IMG/VR virus record: IMGVR_UViG_3300046817_000264
Location: 1 to 24,149 of that record
Length of the DNA: 24,149 nucleotides
Source of the DNA: a virus
Direction: 5' to 3' (one strand)
The notes beneath the pieces were generated by a model that was given only the letters and a program-made list of their open reading frames with translations, had not been told where the DNA came from and ran no database searches. Below are positions 6,933 to 15,482 of the stretch, in pieces; positions within the stretch are counted from its first letter, which is position 1, and every line of letters starts with the position of its first letter. A program made the position numbers and the translations under genes.

Positions 6933-9108
6933 TGGCGTCTGAAGCGCGCCGGGCGCTCCGCCGTGCTAATTCTTCGCCAAGCTGCCGCTTGGTCTTGCCG
7001 CCGTTCTTGGCGTTGGCCGCGTGCGCCCGCTCAGCGTCGCGCGCGACAGCCTCTTCGAACAGGCGCTCGGTCGCCGCGTCGCCGCCTTCGGGCTTGGCCT
7101 TCGGGCTTGGCGGGGCAGTCGACGGCAGGGGCTCGGAGCCGCCCCCACGCAGGAAGTCGCCCAGCCGGCGGGGCAGCTGGCCCTCTGGCGGCTGCACGCC
7201 TGCGGCCGGCACGGGCAGCGGCTGCGGGGCCGGCCCGGACGGCGGTGTAGGATTCTCGTCAACGTGAGGCGGCACGACCACACGCTGCGGGGGCACCGTG
7301 CCGCGGCCTTCCGGGGGCTGCTGCGCCACCGGCAGCCGGCCGGTGTTGCGCGCCAGCACGGCGCCCAGCGGAGGCGTGCCGACTTTGCCTGGCGGGGGCG
7401 CGAACGGCGACGGGCTACCACCATGCAGCGGCAGCGTCGTCTGGCCGCCGCGGTACTGGTCTATGCTGCCACCGGGCTCGAGCTCGAATTGATGTGGCGG
7501 GGGTACCGGCGGAGGCGCAGGCGGGGCCCGGCCCGAGTCATACACGTAGCTCAGCGCCGGATTGGTCGGGGCTGCCGCGGCCGCCGTCGGGTTGCCGCGC
7601 GTAGCGTAGCCGCGGATCGCCCCGCGAACGGCCGGGGCCGCCTGAGAGCCGATCACCGCGCCGGTCGTGCCGCCCATGCCGAAGCCGCCGCCGGCCGCGT
7701 GCTCGGCCGCTGCGCCGGCTACGCCGCCTATCAGCGCCCCCACGCCGCGCTGGGCCGCCTCGCCGCTGCCCGCCGGGAGTGCATTATGTATATCGGCCAC
7801 CACCTTGCCGCCGCCGGTAAGCAGGGTCGGGTCGGCCTGCGCCGCGCGCCCGTATACCGCGGGGTCGAAATGCTCGCCGCCCTTCAGCGCCTCTTCGGCG
7901 AGGAAGCTCTTGGCGAATTTCGTACGCGCCGCCTGCCAGTCTTCCAAGGTGACGGTGGAGTTTTTCGGGATATTGCGTCCGGCGAAATCCTCGTAGGCAT
8001 TCGCCAGCTGCCCGTAGGCGCGGCCGAGCGCAGCCTTGTCCGGGTCATCCGAAGCCAGCGCCGCGGCTGAGCGGGCGCGCGCCTCGCGGATGTTGGCGAA
8101 GAGCTCCTTGCTCGTGAGCTCTGGCTGATCGAGCATCGACTCACGCAGCGCGTCCACGTCCGGGGAGCGCGGCAGCTGACTGGTCGAATCGCCCACCGCT
8201 CTGAGGTCCGCGGTGAGGTTGTCGTCGTGCGTCAGCTTGGCCGGCATGGACGACTCCATGCGGTTATACACGCGGGCCGGGCCAATGGCACGGCCGTTCT
8301 GCACGGAGGCTACGTTGATCTTCGAGCCAGGGACCACACCGGCGTCATGCGCGATAAGCGAATCGGTAATGTTCTGGGCGCCGGGGGTCTTGAGGTCGGC
8401 GCGCGTCTTGAGCCCGGTGTAGCCGGCTTCCCGCGCCACGTCGGCGGCGCCGCGGGCTACCTGCGGTGCGGCCTCTCCTGCGATGCTGGCAGCGCGGGTC
8501 AGCCCACCGACTACCGGCAGCGAGCCAATAACGTCGTTGGCGGCGCCTGCGGTATTCTCGATACGCTGCGCGGCGCCGGGAACCGCGCGCTCGGCTGCGT
8601 TCTCAATGCCGCCGGCAACGCGCGCGACTGGCGCTGAGATAGCGCGCCCCGCGGCGCTCGCGTCGTTCTCTGTGGCCTGACCGCCGGGAGTGACAGCGTG
8701 GTACGTCCCGGTGGTATCGAAGAAGTGATGCACCGCGGCGGCGTCCGCATTCGGGTCGCGGCCGCTGATCGTCGCCAAGCCTCGAGCCGCCAGCGCGGTC
8801 GGCGGCGCGAGCACGCTAGATACGCCGTGCGAAACAGTGGTCGCCAGCGCGTCGGGCAAGTCGTGTATCGTGTTGCCGATAGTCTCGAGCGCGGATGGCG
8901 GCGGACGGCTTACCTGCGCCGGGGGCATCCCCTCGGTGCTGATGTTCGGCTGCGTCATCTTCGGGCCGAGCCCGATCTTCGCGGAGAACTGCTCATAAGG
9001 CATGTCCGCGTAGAATTTCTGGTGCAAGCCCTGCGCCAGTTGGTCATCTGACATGTCGTGATACTGCGGGTACTTCGCCCGCACATCAGCGATGGTGATG
9101 TCTGCCAC
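6922..9108 (-). CDS. large internal virion (DNA ejection) protein
   Basis: A 728-residue protein. The start is GTG at 9108, sharing one base with the stop of the preceding gene (TAGTG). Residues 1-48 match an N-terminal pattern that recurs in podovirus internal proteins (VRAKYPQYHDMSDDQLAQGL, then FYADMPYEQFSAKIG). The middle is Ala-rich and helical. Residues about 456-500 are Gly/Ala-rich and weakly hydrophobic, like a glycine-zipper membrane-active segment. Residues 528-675 are very proline-rich and probably unfolded, and the end is basic. In short-tailed phages such proteins leave the capsid before the DNA and build a channel across the cell envelope. No lysozyme or transglycosylase motif is visible, although many homologous systems carry one in an ejection protein. 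Confidence 0.75.
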   Translation of the reverse strand: MADITIADVRAKYPQYHDMSDDQLAQGLHQKFYADMPYEQFSAKIGLGPKMTQPNISTEGMPPAQVSRPPPSALETIGNTIHDLPDALATTVSHGVSSVLAPPTALAARGLATISGRDPNADAAAVHHFFDTTGTYHAVTPGGQATENDASAAGRAISAPVARVAGGIENAAERAVPGAAQRIENTAGAANDVIGSLPVVGGLTRAASIAGEAAPQVARGAADVAREAGYTGLKTRADLKTPGAQNITDSLIAHDAGVVPGSKINVASVQNGRAIGPARVYNRMESSMPAKLTHDDNLTADLRAVGDSTSQLPRSPDVDALRESMLDQPELTSKELFANIREARARSAAALASDDPDKAALGRAYGQLANAYEDFAGRNIPKNSTVTLEDWQAARTKFAKSFLAEEALKGGEHFDPAVYGRAAQADPTLLTGGGKVVADIHNALPAGSGEAAQRGVGALIGGVAGAAAEHAAGGGFGMGGTTGAVIGSQAAPAVRGAIRGYATRGNPTAAAAAPTNPALSYVYDSGRAPPAPPPVPPPHQFELEPGGSIDQYRGGQTTLPLHGGSPSPFAPPPGKVGTPPLGAVLARNTGRLPVAQQPPEGRGTVPPQRVVVPPHVDENPTPPSGPAPQPLPVPAAGVQPPEGQLPRRLGDFLRGGGSEPLPSTAPPSPKAKPEGGDAATERLFEEAVARDAERAHAANAKNGGKTKRQLGEELARRSARRASDANGE

Positions 9109-10556
9109 TATCGAATCCCCAGCGGATCAGCCGCCGCACCCGGCTTGGGGGCAGCTGCGCCCGGAGCCGCAGTCGCCGGTGCGCGCGCGCCGCCACGAGT
9201 CACTGGGCCATGCTTCTGCTCCCACTCGTCGAGTATGTCGGGGCTCAGCATATAGCGTCGGTTGAACCCGGCTACTTGCGCGTCAGTGCGAGCGCTCGGC
9301 GTGGAGTACGCCTTCTTGAGCGCGGCGAACTGACCACCCATGAGGTCGCGGGCTTCCTGGATATTGCTCTGAAGCTGCGTAGCACCCAGCGAGGCTTGGT
9401 TGAAGTGCCCCTGCATCTGCTTGCGCTCTGGCTCAGCGCCGCCCGTAGCAATGAGGAACGAGTTGAGCTCGTCGCCGACAACATGCGAGGCGAGCGCCGC
9501 GGTCGTGGCATCGTCAGCACCGACCTGAAAGCCAAGTTGGGCTGCGATCTTCTGGACCGTCGGCGCATCATGCGCCTGCTGCGCATCGTGCAACTGCTGC
9601 AGCAGTCCAAGGTGCGCCGTAAGCGCGTTACCGGCGCGGATCTTTCCACCCGGATCTGTCGGCTTGGTCGACGCGAATTGCAGATCCGACTGCCTGATTT
9701 CGGCGTGCGAATTGCCGCCCGGCGAAAGCGGCGGCAGAGCCGCGGAGCGTTCAGCTGGCGTAGGCGCAGCGCCGGGCTGCGGGCCGGCGACCGGGGCCGG
9801 GGCACCGCCGATCGGCGCCGGAGCGCGCGGAGCCGCACCGGGGGCCGGCGCAACGCCAGGGGGCAGCTTCGGAGCATCTTCAGGGAATGCGGCGTAGTAC
9901 GCTGCGTCCACTGCGGGGCCAGAAATTGAAGCACGGCTCGCGCTGCCCGGATCAATTACGCCAAGCTGCTCGAGTGCGCGCAGCTTCGCCGGATCAGCCG
10001 GGATATTGAGCGAGCTCTGCGGATGAAACAATTCCGGGTGCTGCGCCTGCATGTTGGTGAGCGCAGTACGCGCGTTGAGCAGCCGTACCTTCGGGTCAGT
10101 CTGCTGCGAAACGTCATTGGTTCTGGCTTCGAGAAAGGCCCGGTTCGCATCCGTGAGCGGGTTAGCCAAGCCGTTCGGGCTCAGCGCCTGAGCGCGAGCA
10201 ACGCGCGTCGCTTCGTCTGTCGCCGGATTCGCAATGTCCGCACGATAGCCCACGTCGTTCGCCGTGTTGACCGCTTCAAATTGCTGGTTCGGGTTGTAGC
10301 CCGCATTGCTGGCACCCGCGATAACTCCAGCGTGGCCGGCAGTCGTCGGGTCAGCCTTCAGCTTGGCTTCGTATGCCTGCTTGGCCTCGAGCTCAAACTT
10401 GCGCAGCTGCGCCTGCTCGATCGCATTCTGTGTGTTGGCGCCGAGCGATTCGCCCTGCGCCTCCGCGAACGCTGAGGGGAGCACGCCGCCGCCGGCAACG
10501 CCGCGGCCGCCTGCGTTCCAGCCCGCCAGCGATTCGCCCAAACCTGGAGTTGCCAT
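9108..10556 (-). CDS. internal virion (ejection-type) protein
   Basis: A 482-residue protein starting at ATG 10556, one base after the previous stop. Residues 1-200 are mostly helical, Ala/Gln/Asn-rich and rich in short repeats of polar residues. Residues about 213-275 form a Pro/Ala linker (for example PPGVAPAPGAAPRAPAP). The C-terminal part (about 280-450) is a predicted helical domain containing LGLLQQLHDAQQAHD and a terminal RRYMLSPDILDEWEQKHG segment, then another Ala/Pro tail. The domain order helical, linker, helical, linker fits proteins packed inside the capsid. No enzyme motif is seen. It is stop-start coupled to the 728-residue protein, and the two probably act together in DNA delivery. 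Confidence 0.68.
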   Translation of the reverse strand: MATPGLGESLAGWNAGGRGVAGGGVLPSAFAEAQGESLGANTQNAIEQAQLRKFELEAKQAYEAKLKADPTTAGHAGVIAGASNAGYNPNQQFEAVNTANDVGYRADIANPATDEATRVARAQALSPNGLANPLTDANRAFLEARTNDVSQQTDPKVRLLNARTALTNMQAQHPELFHPQSSLNIPADPAKLRALEQLGVIDPGSASRASISGPAVDAAYYAAFPEDAPKLPPGVAPAPGAAPRAPAPIGGAPAPVAGPQPGAAPTPAERSAALPPLSPGGNSHAEIRQSDLQFASTKPTDPGGKIRAGNALTAHLGLLQQLHDAQQAHDAPTVQKIAAQLGFQVGADDATTAALASHVVGDELNSFLIATGGAEPERKQMQGHFNQASLGATQLQSNIQEARDLMGGQFAALKKAYSTPSARTDAQVAGFNRRYMLSPDILDEWEQKHGPVTRGGARAPATAAPGAAAPKPGAAADPLGIR

Positions 10557-10557
10557 G

Positions 10558-11229
10558 TTAGAACCCCGCTCCTACTTGCTCCGCATAACTAAGGTCGCCG
10601 CCGGGAGTCTGAGCCCAGCCCGCTGGGGCTTTTGGCTTGCCGCCAGCATACGAGCCGTAGCCCGCCGCTGCACCGTTGAGCGTGGCGCCCAGCGCCTGCA
10701 GCCACGGATTCGCCTGTTCGCCCTTAATCTTGTTCTGCGTCAAAATGTCCTGATTCCTCGACGTGTCGCTCAGTATACCCAGTTTCCCGGCGGTGTCGCC
10801 AAGTTGCTGTTCGGTCTGCTGCTGCGTAAGCGCCGGGGCATCCGTGATGGAGGTCGTCTTTGCGAGGTCGCTGCCGAAGGCGGTATTGCCAGCTACGGCG
10901 TTGTTCACGCCCGCGGTGTAGCGCGCACTCGCGCCCGGCTGGGTGTTGAAGGCTGCGTCCTGCGTAGGCTTGGCGCGAGCCAGCGCCGCGGCATACTGCG
11001 CGTTCTCGGACTGCTGATTGCGCGCGATGCTCGCCGTGTTGTTCTTGGCGGTGTCGATAACGCCCTTCTGGACATTATTGTTCGCCTGCCGCTGGAGCTC
11101 GCCCTGCTTCAAAATGCCGGCGGCCGCGTCGCGGTCCTGCGCCCGCAGCTGCTGGTTTGTCGCCATACGGTTCGCGGCATACCCCGCCGTTGCGAGGCCC
11201 GCGCTGATTGCTACTGCTGCGCCTGTCAT
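10558..11229 (-). CDS. small internal virion protein, helical, Gln/Asn/Ala-rich
   Basis: A 223-residue protein. ATG at 11229 overlaps the cupin gene stop as ATGA and is preferred to an in-frame ATG at 11253. The N-terminus has an Ala-rich hydrophobic stretch (AAVAISAGLATAGYAANRM). A long polar helical region follows, rich in Gln, Asn and Ala with coiled-coil character (residues about 30-100), ending in a Gly/Pro-rich tail. The length and composition resemble the small ejection proteins of T7-like and P22-like phages, which embed in the outer membrane. The assignment is by composition and position, not by a recognised motif. Confidence 0.65.
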   Translation of the reverse strand: MTGAAVAISAGLATAGYAANRMATNQQLRAQDRDAAAGILKQGELQRQANNNVQKGVIDTAKNNTASIARNQQSENAQYAAALARAKPTQDAAFNTQPGASARYTAGVNNAVAGNTAFGSDLAKTTSITDAPALTQQQTEQQLGDTAGKLGILSDTSRNQDILTQNKIKGEQANPWLQALGATLNGAAAGYGSYAGGKPKAPAGWAQTPGGDLSYAEQVGAGF

Positions 11230-11681
11230 GCTACTTCCTCTAACAGTTTGCACTGCTGCGCCACCTCGGCGCCGAGTGCAAGCATTTCCTCGATCGGGTG
11301 AAAGATGTCCGCCTCGAGCGCGTCCTTGTCGCGGCTCTCGGTCGGATTGGGGTGGTACGTGCGGCCGACCACGTCGGTCAGCGCCACAAGTACCATGTGA
11401 AAACCAGGGCTCGTCTCGAGCTCGTGCGGAGCGTCCATCTCGACGTCGCCGCTCTCAAGGATAAGCCGCACCGAGCCGCTGACCAGTTCGCACTTGTGCC
11501 CGTAGCGGTGAGCCCGGCCGATAAAGACCGTGCCCTCCGGTATGAACATCTCACGGATATACACACCGGGCTCAAAGATGTGAGTTACCGGCGTGCTCGT
11601 GTCTTCGATCGGCTTGAACCGATACGTCAGAAGCGCCAGCTTCTCGTTCCACTTCAGGCCGGGAAGGCAGAGCTCTTTCAC
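11226..11681 (-). CDS. cupin-like protein in the ejection module
   Basis: A 151-residue protein starting with GTG at 11681 in a GTGA overlap. The central region reads as a small double-stranded beta-helix: VYIREMFIPEGTVFIG, then HRYGHKCELVSGSVRLI, ending in PGFHMVLVAL. The G(T)xxxG...H...GH...G.V order is that of a cupin barrel, with His78 and His82 (RAHRYGH) as possible metal ligands. Similar small proteins occur among the structural genes of short-tailed phages; whether they are enzymes or structural barrels is not known to me. A C-terminal helix (HPIEEMLALGAEVAQQC) follows. It lies between two internal-protein-like genes, both coupled by overlapping start and stop codons. Confidence 0.65.
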   Translation of the reverse strand: MKELCLPGLKWNEKLALLTYRFKPIEDTSTPVTHIFEPGVYIREMFIPEGTVFIGRAHRYGHKCELVSGSVRLILESGDVEMDAPHELETSPGFHMVLVALTDVVGRTYHPNPTESRDKDALEADIFHPIEEMLALGAEVAQQCKLLEEVA

Positions 11682-12280
11682 AGTGACCCCGGCTGCGCTT
11701 GCGCGTATGTCTGGCCCTTGAGCAAGCCGTTGCGGAGCGCCGAAGCGGTCTGCTCGTTCTGGTACGACTCGGTCGTCGCGCCGAACACGTCACCAAGACC
11801 TGAGGCCGCGTTGACGTTCTTGGCATTGCCGATATTGGAGCGTAACTGGTTAGCTGTCTGAATGGCCGCATTGCCAATGTCGCCGCCCGACTGCGCGAGC
11901 GAAATCATCTGCTGGCGCGTAGCCTCGTCCTGGTTCTGCAATCCAGCGACGCCACTGTTGACTGACTGCTCCGCCTTGACCGTACCCTGCGCCTCTTCCT
12001 GCCCGAGCAGCTTGCCAGCGTCCACCGCGGCCGAGCCGCCGGTCAGGCCGGAGCGCGCGAGCGCGAACTTCTGGTTGCGGCCAGCGATCGCCTGCTGCCG
12101 GTTGAGCTCAGTCTCGTACTGATGCTGTAGCGCCTGGCGGTACTGGTCGTACTCACCCTGCCGATCCGTGAACGCTGAATTGATGGCGTTGACGTTCGTC
12201 GAGATAGTGTTCTCGCGCTGAGCTTCCTGCGCAGCCGCAGCTTGCGCAGCTGCGTTACTTGGACTGCTGAAAAGACCCAT
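11678..12280 (-). CDS. internal virion / DNA transfer-like protein
   Basis: A 200-residue protein from ATG 12280, with GGGGAG six bases upstream. The first seven residues (MGLFSSP) are followed by an Ala/Gln-rich helix and a long coiled-coil-like segment (residues about 15-70, for example QYRQALQHQYETELNRQQA). A Gly-containing break (ARSGLTGGSAAVDAGK) and further Gln/Asn-rich helices follow. This pattern, first in the block after the nozzle, matches small internal proteins in podoviruses. No catalytic residues are visible. It is the first gene of the ejection-type set that runs down to 6922. Confidence 0.65.
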   Translation of the reverse strand: MGLFSSPSNAAAQAAAAQEAQRENTISTNVNAINSAFTDRQGEYDQYRQALQHQYETELNRQQAIAGRNQKFALARSGLTGGSAAVDAGKLLGQEEAQGTVKAEQSVNSGVAGLQNQDEATRQQMISLAQSGGDIGNAAIQTANQLRSNIGNAKNVNAASGLGDVFGATTESYQNEQTASALRNGLLKGQTYAQAQPGSL

Positions 12281-12315
12281 TTACCGCTCCCCGCCACATT
12301 CGGCCAATACTATCA

Positions 12316-14244
12316 TCACTTTGCCATCTTCGTATTTATGTACGCATTTAGGGCTTCCCACTCCCAAGCCTGCCCTGCGTCGAACGTCAACCGCACCTGT
12401 ATGGACGGCGCCGTGAGCTCGAAGGGCAGACCGCCCAGCCCCGGCAGCGTGTCGCCATCGAAGGCGAACGGCACGGTAGCTGCGTTGAAGTTCGTCTCGT
12501 CCCAGCCGACCGCCAGCGTGCCCGTTCCGGTGCAGACGATGTCGAAGCCCTCGAGGCCCTTGTCCTGGCCGAGCGTGCCGAAGTCCAGATACTGCCACTG
12601 CATCGTGCCGGTGAATGCCACCGAGTCTACGGTCTGGTTGCTGGGGTCTTGCACGTCGTCGAAGAGAGCATTTTCGCTGACTTCCCAGACGAGGTCGCCG
12701 GAGCGCAGGAACAGCACGCCGTCGGCCACGGTCCAGTAGTCGATGTCGCTGGGGAATTCGTACATGCCCCATGAATTGCTCTGACTGCCGTTGTTCGTCT
12801 GCACGTAGACCGTGTTGCCGAAGCACAGCCAGTACTGGCCGGTGCCGGGGTAGAACAGCCCGCGCGGGGTCAGCCCAGTGGCGATCGAGGCGATAACCAG
12901 CGGGTCGAGGTTCTTGCCGAACTGGCCCGCCTGAATGTTGCCGCTCTGGCCGGAGATGCCCAGCGAGCGGATACCGTAGTTGGTCAGGAACACGAGGTCG
13001 TTCTGCACCGGCGAAAGCGACTTCGGGTACTTGCTGCCGACCGGCTGCGCGTCGAGCAGCGCCATGTTGGCCGGGTCCGGGTCGATCTGCCACATCTGGT
13101 AGCCGAGTGAATTCATCGCCACGAGGTTCGACCGATACAGGCCGAGCGCGGCGCACGGCTCAGCGCCGTAGCTCTGCAGGCCGAACGGCAGGTAGCCGGC
13201 ATCGTTTGCCGTCGTCCAGTCGAGCGGATTTGTGGTCGCGCTGAACGGAATGGTGTCGGTGTCCGCGGCGTAAACTTTGCTCTGTGCGATCGCAACGATC
13301 TTCGACTGCGGGCAGTTGGTGTCTGTGACGCGGCCGTCTACCGCGACCCACGATATAGAGTGAGCCGTGCCGAGTGCGTCGACAACGTGCGAGCCGATTG
13401 TAGTCGGCCACGTCGGTTCGGTGTCGCCTGACTCGAGGATCGGGCTCGCCTGCCACACGATGCGCGAGGCAAACTCACCCTCCCACGTCACGCCGCCGTC
13501 GGTAACGGTCAGCCCCGACTCGAGCGGCCAAGCGGGCTCGGTGGCAGCGGAAGTCGCCGCATCCGCCTGCGTGGCAACGAAGACGAGGCCGGTCGGCAGG
13601 CCCTGATGCGTATAGTTCCAAGTGTAGGCGTCGACCCATACGGCGCCGCCGGTGTTGTTGGTGCGCAGTGCGATGCCGGCGGCCGCATACGCCGCATTCG
13701 CCGGAGCCGTACCCGTGCCCTTGCTGAGTACCCACGCATCGAATGGAGCCGAACCACCAACGAAGCCTGTAGGCGTGCCGTTCGGCGGCGGTGCGATGTA
13801 CGCACCAGGGTACGTGTCGGCTGCCGTGTAGCTGATGAACTGATGGCTCGAGTCGTACCAATAGATACGTGCGCCGCCGTCTGCTACGCCCGCTACGCTG
13901 CCCAAGGCGACGTTGGTACGCTGCAGGTAGCACTGGAATTTGATGACTTGCCCCGGCTTCACGTCCGCCATGAAGTCGTTCACGAGCTCGAGCAGCGCGG
14001 AGTCGCGCAGTTCCGGCCCGACGCCCGCGGTGAACTTGGCCGAGGTGCTGCCATCGAACGCGCGGTCCGTGGCCGCTGTAGCCGTACCGCTGCCGCCGCT
14101 GTCGACCGTCTGCGACCAGTGCGTCAGCCCATCTTCGAAGGAGTTGTTATGCGGCTGCTCCTGCGTGACGATATTCTGCGACCGGGGAACGACTACGTCG
14201 CCCGGATTGTAGAGTGTTGCTGGGGACCATTGCGGGATTGTCAT
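12316..14244 (-). CDS. tail nozzle protein, C-terminal cistron, with CBM-like insertion
   Basis: A 642-residue protein whose ATG at 14244 overlaps the stop of the preceding cistron as ATGA. Residues about 310-560 resemble the core of the T7 gp12 / P22 gp10 nozzle family: NPLDWTTANDAGYLPFG, GLYRSNLVAMNSLGYQMWQI, NDLVFLTNYGIRSLG and YWLCFGNTVYV. The N-terminal part differs. Residues 33-215 look like a jelly-roll carbohydrate-binding module (NNSFEDGLTHW, then FDGSTSAKF and KPGQVIKFQCYL). Residues 235-305 carry two TEPxWPxxxG...VxD elements. The nozzle sits below the adaptor and closes the tail. The carbohydrate-binding reading is an inference from pattern, and an alternative is a purely structural beta-sandwich. 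Confidence 0.75.
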   Translation of the reverse strand: MTIPQWSPATLYNPGDVVVPRSQNIVTQEQPHNNSFEDGLTHWSQTVDSGGSGTATAATDRAFDGSTSAKFTAGVGPELRDSALLELVNDFMADVKPGQVIKFQCYLQRTNVALGSVAGVADGGARIYWYDSSHQFISYTAADTYPGAYIAPPPNGTPTGFVGGSAPFDAWVLSKGTGTAPANAAYAAAGIALRTNNTGGAVWVDAYTWNYTHQGLPTGLVFVATQADAATSAATEPAWPLESGLTVTDGGVTWEGEFASRIVWQASPILESGDTEPTWPTTIGSHVVDALGTAHSISWVAVDGRVTDTNCPQSKIVAIAQSKVYAADTDTIPFSATTNPLDWTTANDAGYLPFGLQSYGAEPCAALGLYRSNLVAMNSLGYQMWQIDPDPANMALLDAQPVGSKYPKSLSPVQNDLVFLTNYGIRSLGISGQSGNIQAGQFGKNLDPLVIASIATGLTPRGLFYPGTGQYWLCFGNTVYVQTNNGSQSNSWGMYEFPSDIDYWTVADGVLFLRSGDLVWEVSENALFDDVQDPSNQTVDSVAFTGTMQWQYLDFGTLGQDKGLEGFDIVCTGTGTLAVGWDETNFNAATVPFAFDGDTLPGLGGLPFELTAPSIQVRLTFDAGQAWEWEALNAYINTKMAK

Positions 14245-15482
14245 AGCGACTTACTCGGTCCCGTGTATGGATTTGTGTACTTGGTGCCGGTGCCGGCCGA
14301 CGGCACGTTGGTCGCCGGCTGCGGCGCCGCACTGGCTACCACGTCGTTCCCGCCGACCGTCGTGTCTTCCGCCACGGTGGCCCCGGTGGATGTCGGCCAT
14401 GTCGGCTCGGTGGCGCCCGTCAGCGGGTTAGCGCCGTCGACTTCGATCACGGTGAAGTAGTAGCCGTTCGGTGTCGTAGGCTCTACGATATTGTCGATGA
14501 CTTCAGGCGTGTTCGCGGTCCAGCCCGGATTCGGCGAACTGATACGTGTCGCCATGTACTGAAAGCCGTTCGCCACCGTGGGGCTCACAATCTGCCCGAT
14601 CTGGTAAACCGTATCCGCGGTCCACTCGCCGCTCGTCTGAATCCAGTAGTGATACGTGTCGCCCCATGCTTCGCGCGTGGCGGAATCAACATCGAATTCC
14701 GCGGCCACGTACAGGAAGCCCATGAACGGCGCGGAGAAGTGAATCTCTTTGAGCGGGATAGGCGCGAATGTGCCGGGCGCCGTAATGCCGATAAGCGGTG
14801 AGTACGTGTGCGCCGCGAGCCAAACCGCGCCGCTGAGCACCCAGGACCAAGAGCTCGCCTGATTGGTGTCGTCTGTACCGTTGTACGTAGCCGCGGCCGC
14901 CGTCAGGGTGTGCGTGGTACCGCCCTGATCGACAATCGTGATGTAGTTGAACGTGGTCAGCTGCGGGATGTTTACGCCGGTGAGCGACAGCTTGAGCAGG
15001 AGCCCCGTGTTCTCGAGCACCATGCGGCACACAGTCCGCGTAACGCCGTTGCCGTCGACAAACGTCGGCGGGGTTAACGAGCCACAGGTGTAGGTGTCTG
15101 GCGGCACAGCATAGCCGGCGCCCGAGTTTGTGTTGCCCGCGACCAGCGTGAAATTCTTGATCTGCCCGGTGAGCTCCTGCTGCACAGCCGGGTGATTCAG
15201 GACGTGAAGCGTGTAGCCGTCGGGGATGTCCGACAACTCTTCCGACGCGAAGATGTGGAAGCTGCCATCGAAATAAGTTAAGCCGAAGGTTTTCCCCGCC
15301 AGCCCGGACGTAGCCCCAAGGTTCGTATGCCGGAACGTGCCGGGGCGCACCTTCACCGTCTGCGCGATCGTGACGTAGCCATTCGTCAGCTGATAGAGCG
15401 AGTTGCGCTGCGCCGCACCCTTGACGCGCAGCCGAGTCATACCGCCCCCAGCAACGGTCAATGGTACGGGCGGGGCTGTCAT
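14241..15482 (-). CDS. tail nozzle protein, N-terminal cistron
   Basis: A 413-residue protein. ATG at 15482 overlaps the adaptor stop as ATGA, so it is preferred to an in-frame ATG at 15524. Residues 26-80 (NSLYQLTNGYVTIAQTVKVR, PGTF, GLTYFDGSFHIF) match the N-terminal pattern of nozzle/stabilisation proteins, in which a VRPGT turn and a GLxxFxGxxxxF strand follow each other. Residues 284-375 contain sugar-binding-like elements, WTADTVYQIGQIV and TEPTWPTSTG, that recur in the next cistron. It lacks the second half of a nozzle, which the next gene supplies. The two together (about 1,055 residues) would be one nozzle larger than T7 gp12. Either the protein is naturally in two pieces or the family was split. 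Confidence 0.7.
   Translation of the reverse strand: MTAPPVPLTVAGGGMTRLRVKGAAQRNSLYQLTNGYVTIAQTVKVRPGTFRHTNLGATSGLAGKTFGLTYFDGSFHIFASEELSDIPDGYTLHVLNHPAVQQELTGQIKNFTLVAGNTNSGAGYAVPPDTYTCGSLTPPTFVDGNGVTRTVCRMVLENTGLLLKLSLTGVNIPQLTTFNYITIVDQGGTTHTLTAAAATYNGTDDTNQASSWSWVLSGAVWLAAHTYSPLIGITAPGTFAPIPLKEIHFSAPFMGFLYVAAEFDVDSATREAWGDTYHYWIQTSGEWTADTVYQIGQIVSPTVANGFQYMATRISSPNPGWTANTPEVIDNIVEPTTPNGYYFTVIEVDGANPLTGATEPTWPTSTGATVAEDTTVGGNDVVASAAPQPATNVPSAGTGTKYTNPYTGPSKSL

Noticed and set aside
7021-8070. Plus-strand Arg/Ala-rich frame of 349 codons
   Set aside because: It is antisense to the large ejection protein, has no domain pattern and is explained by GC-rich codons.
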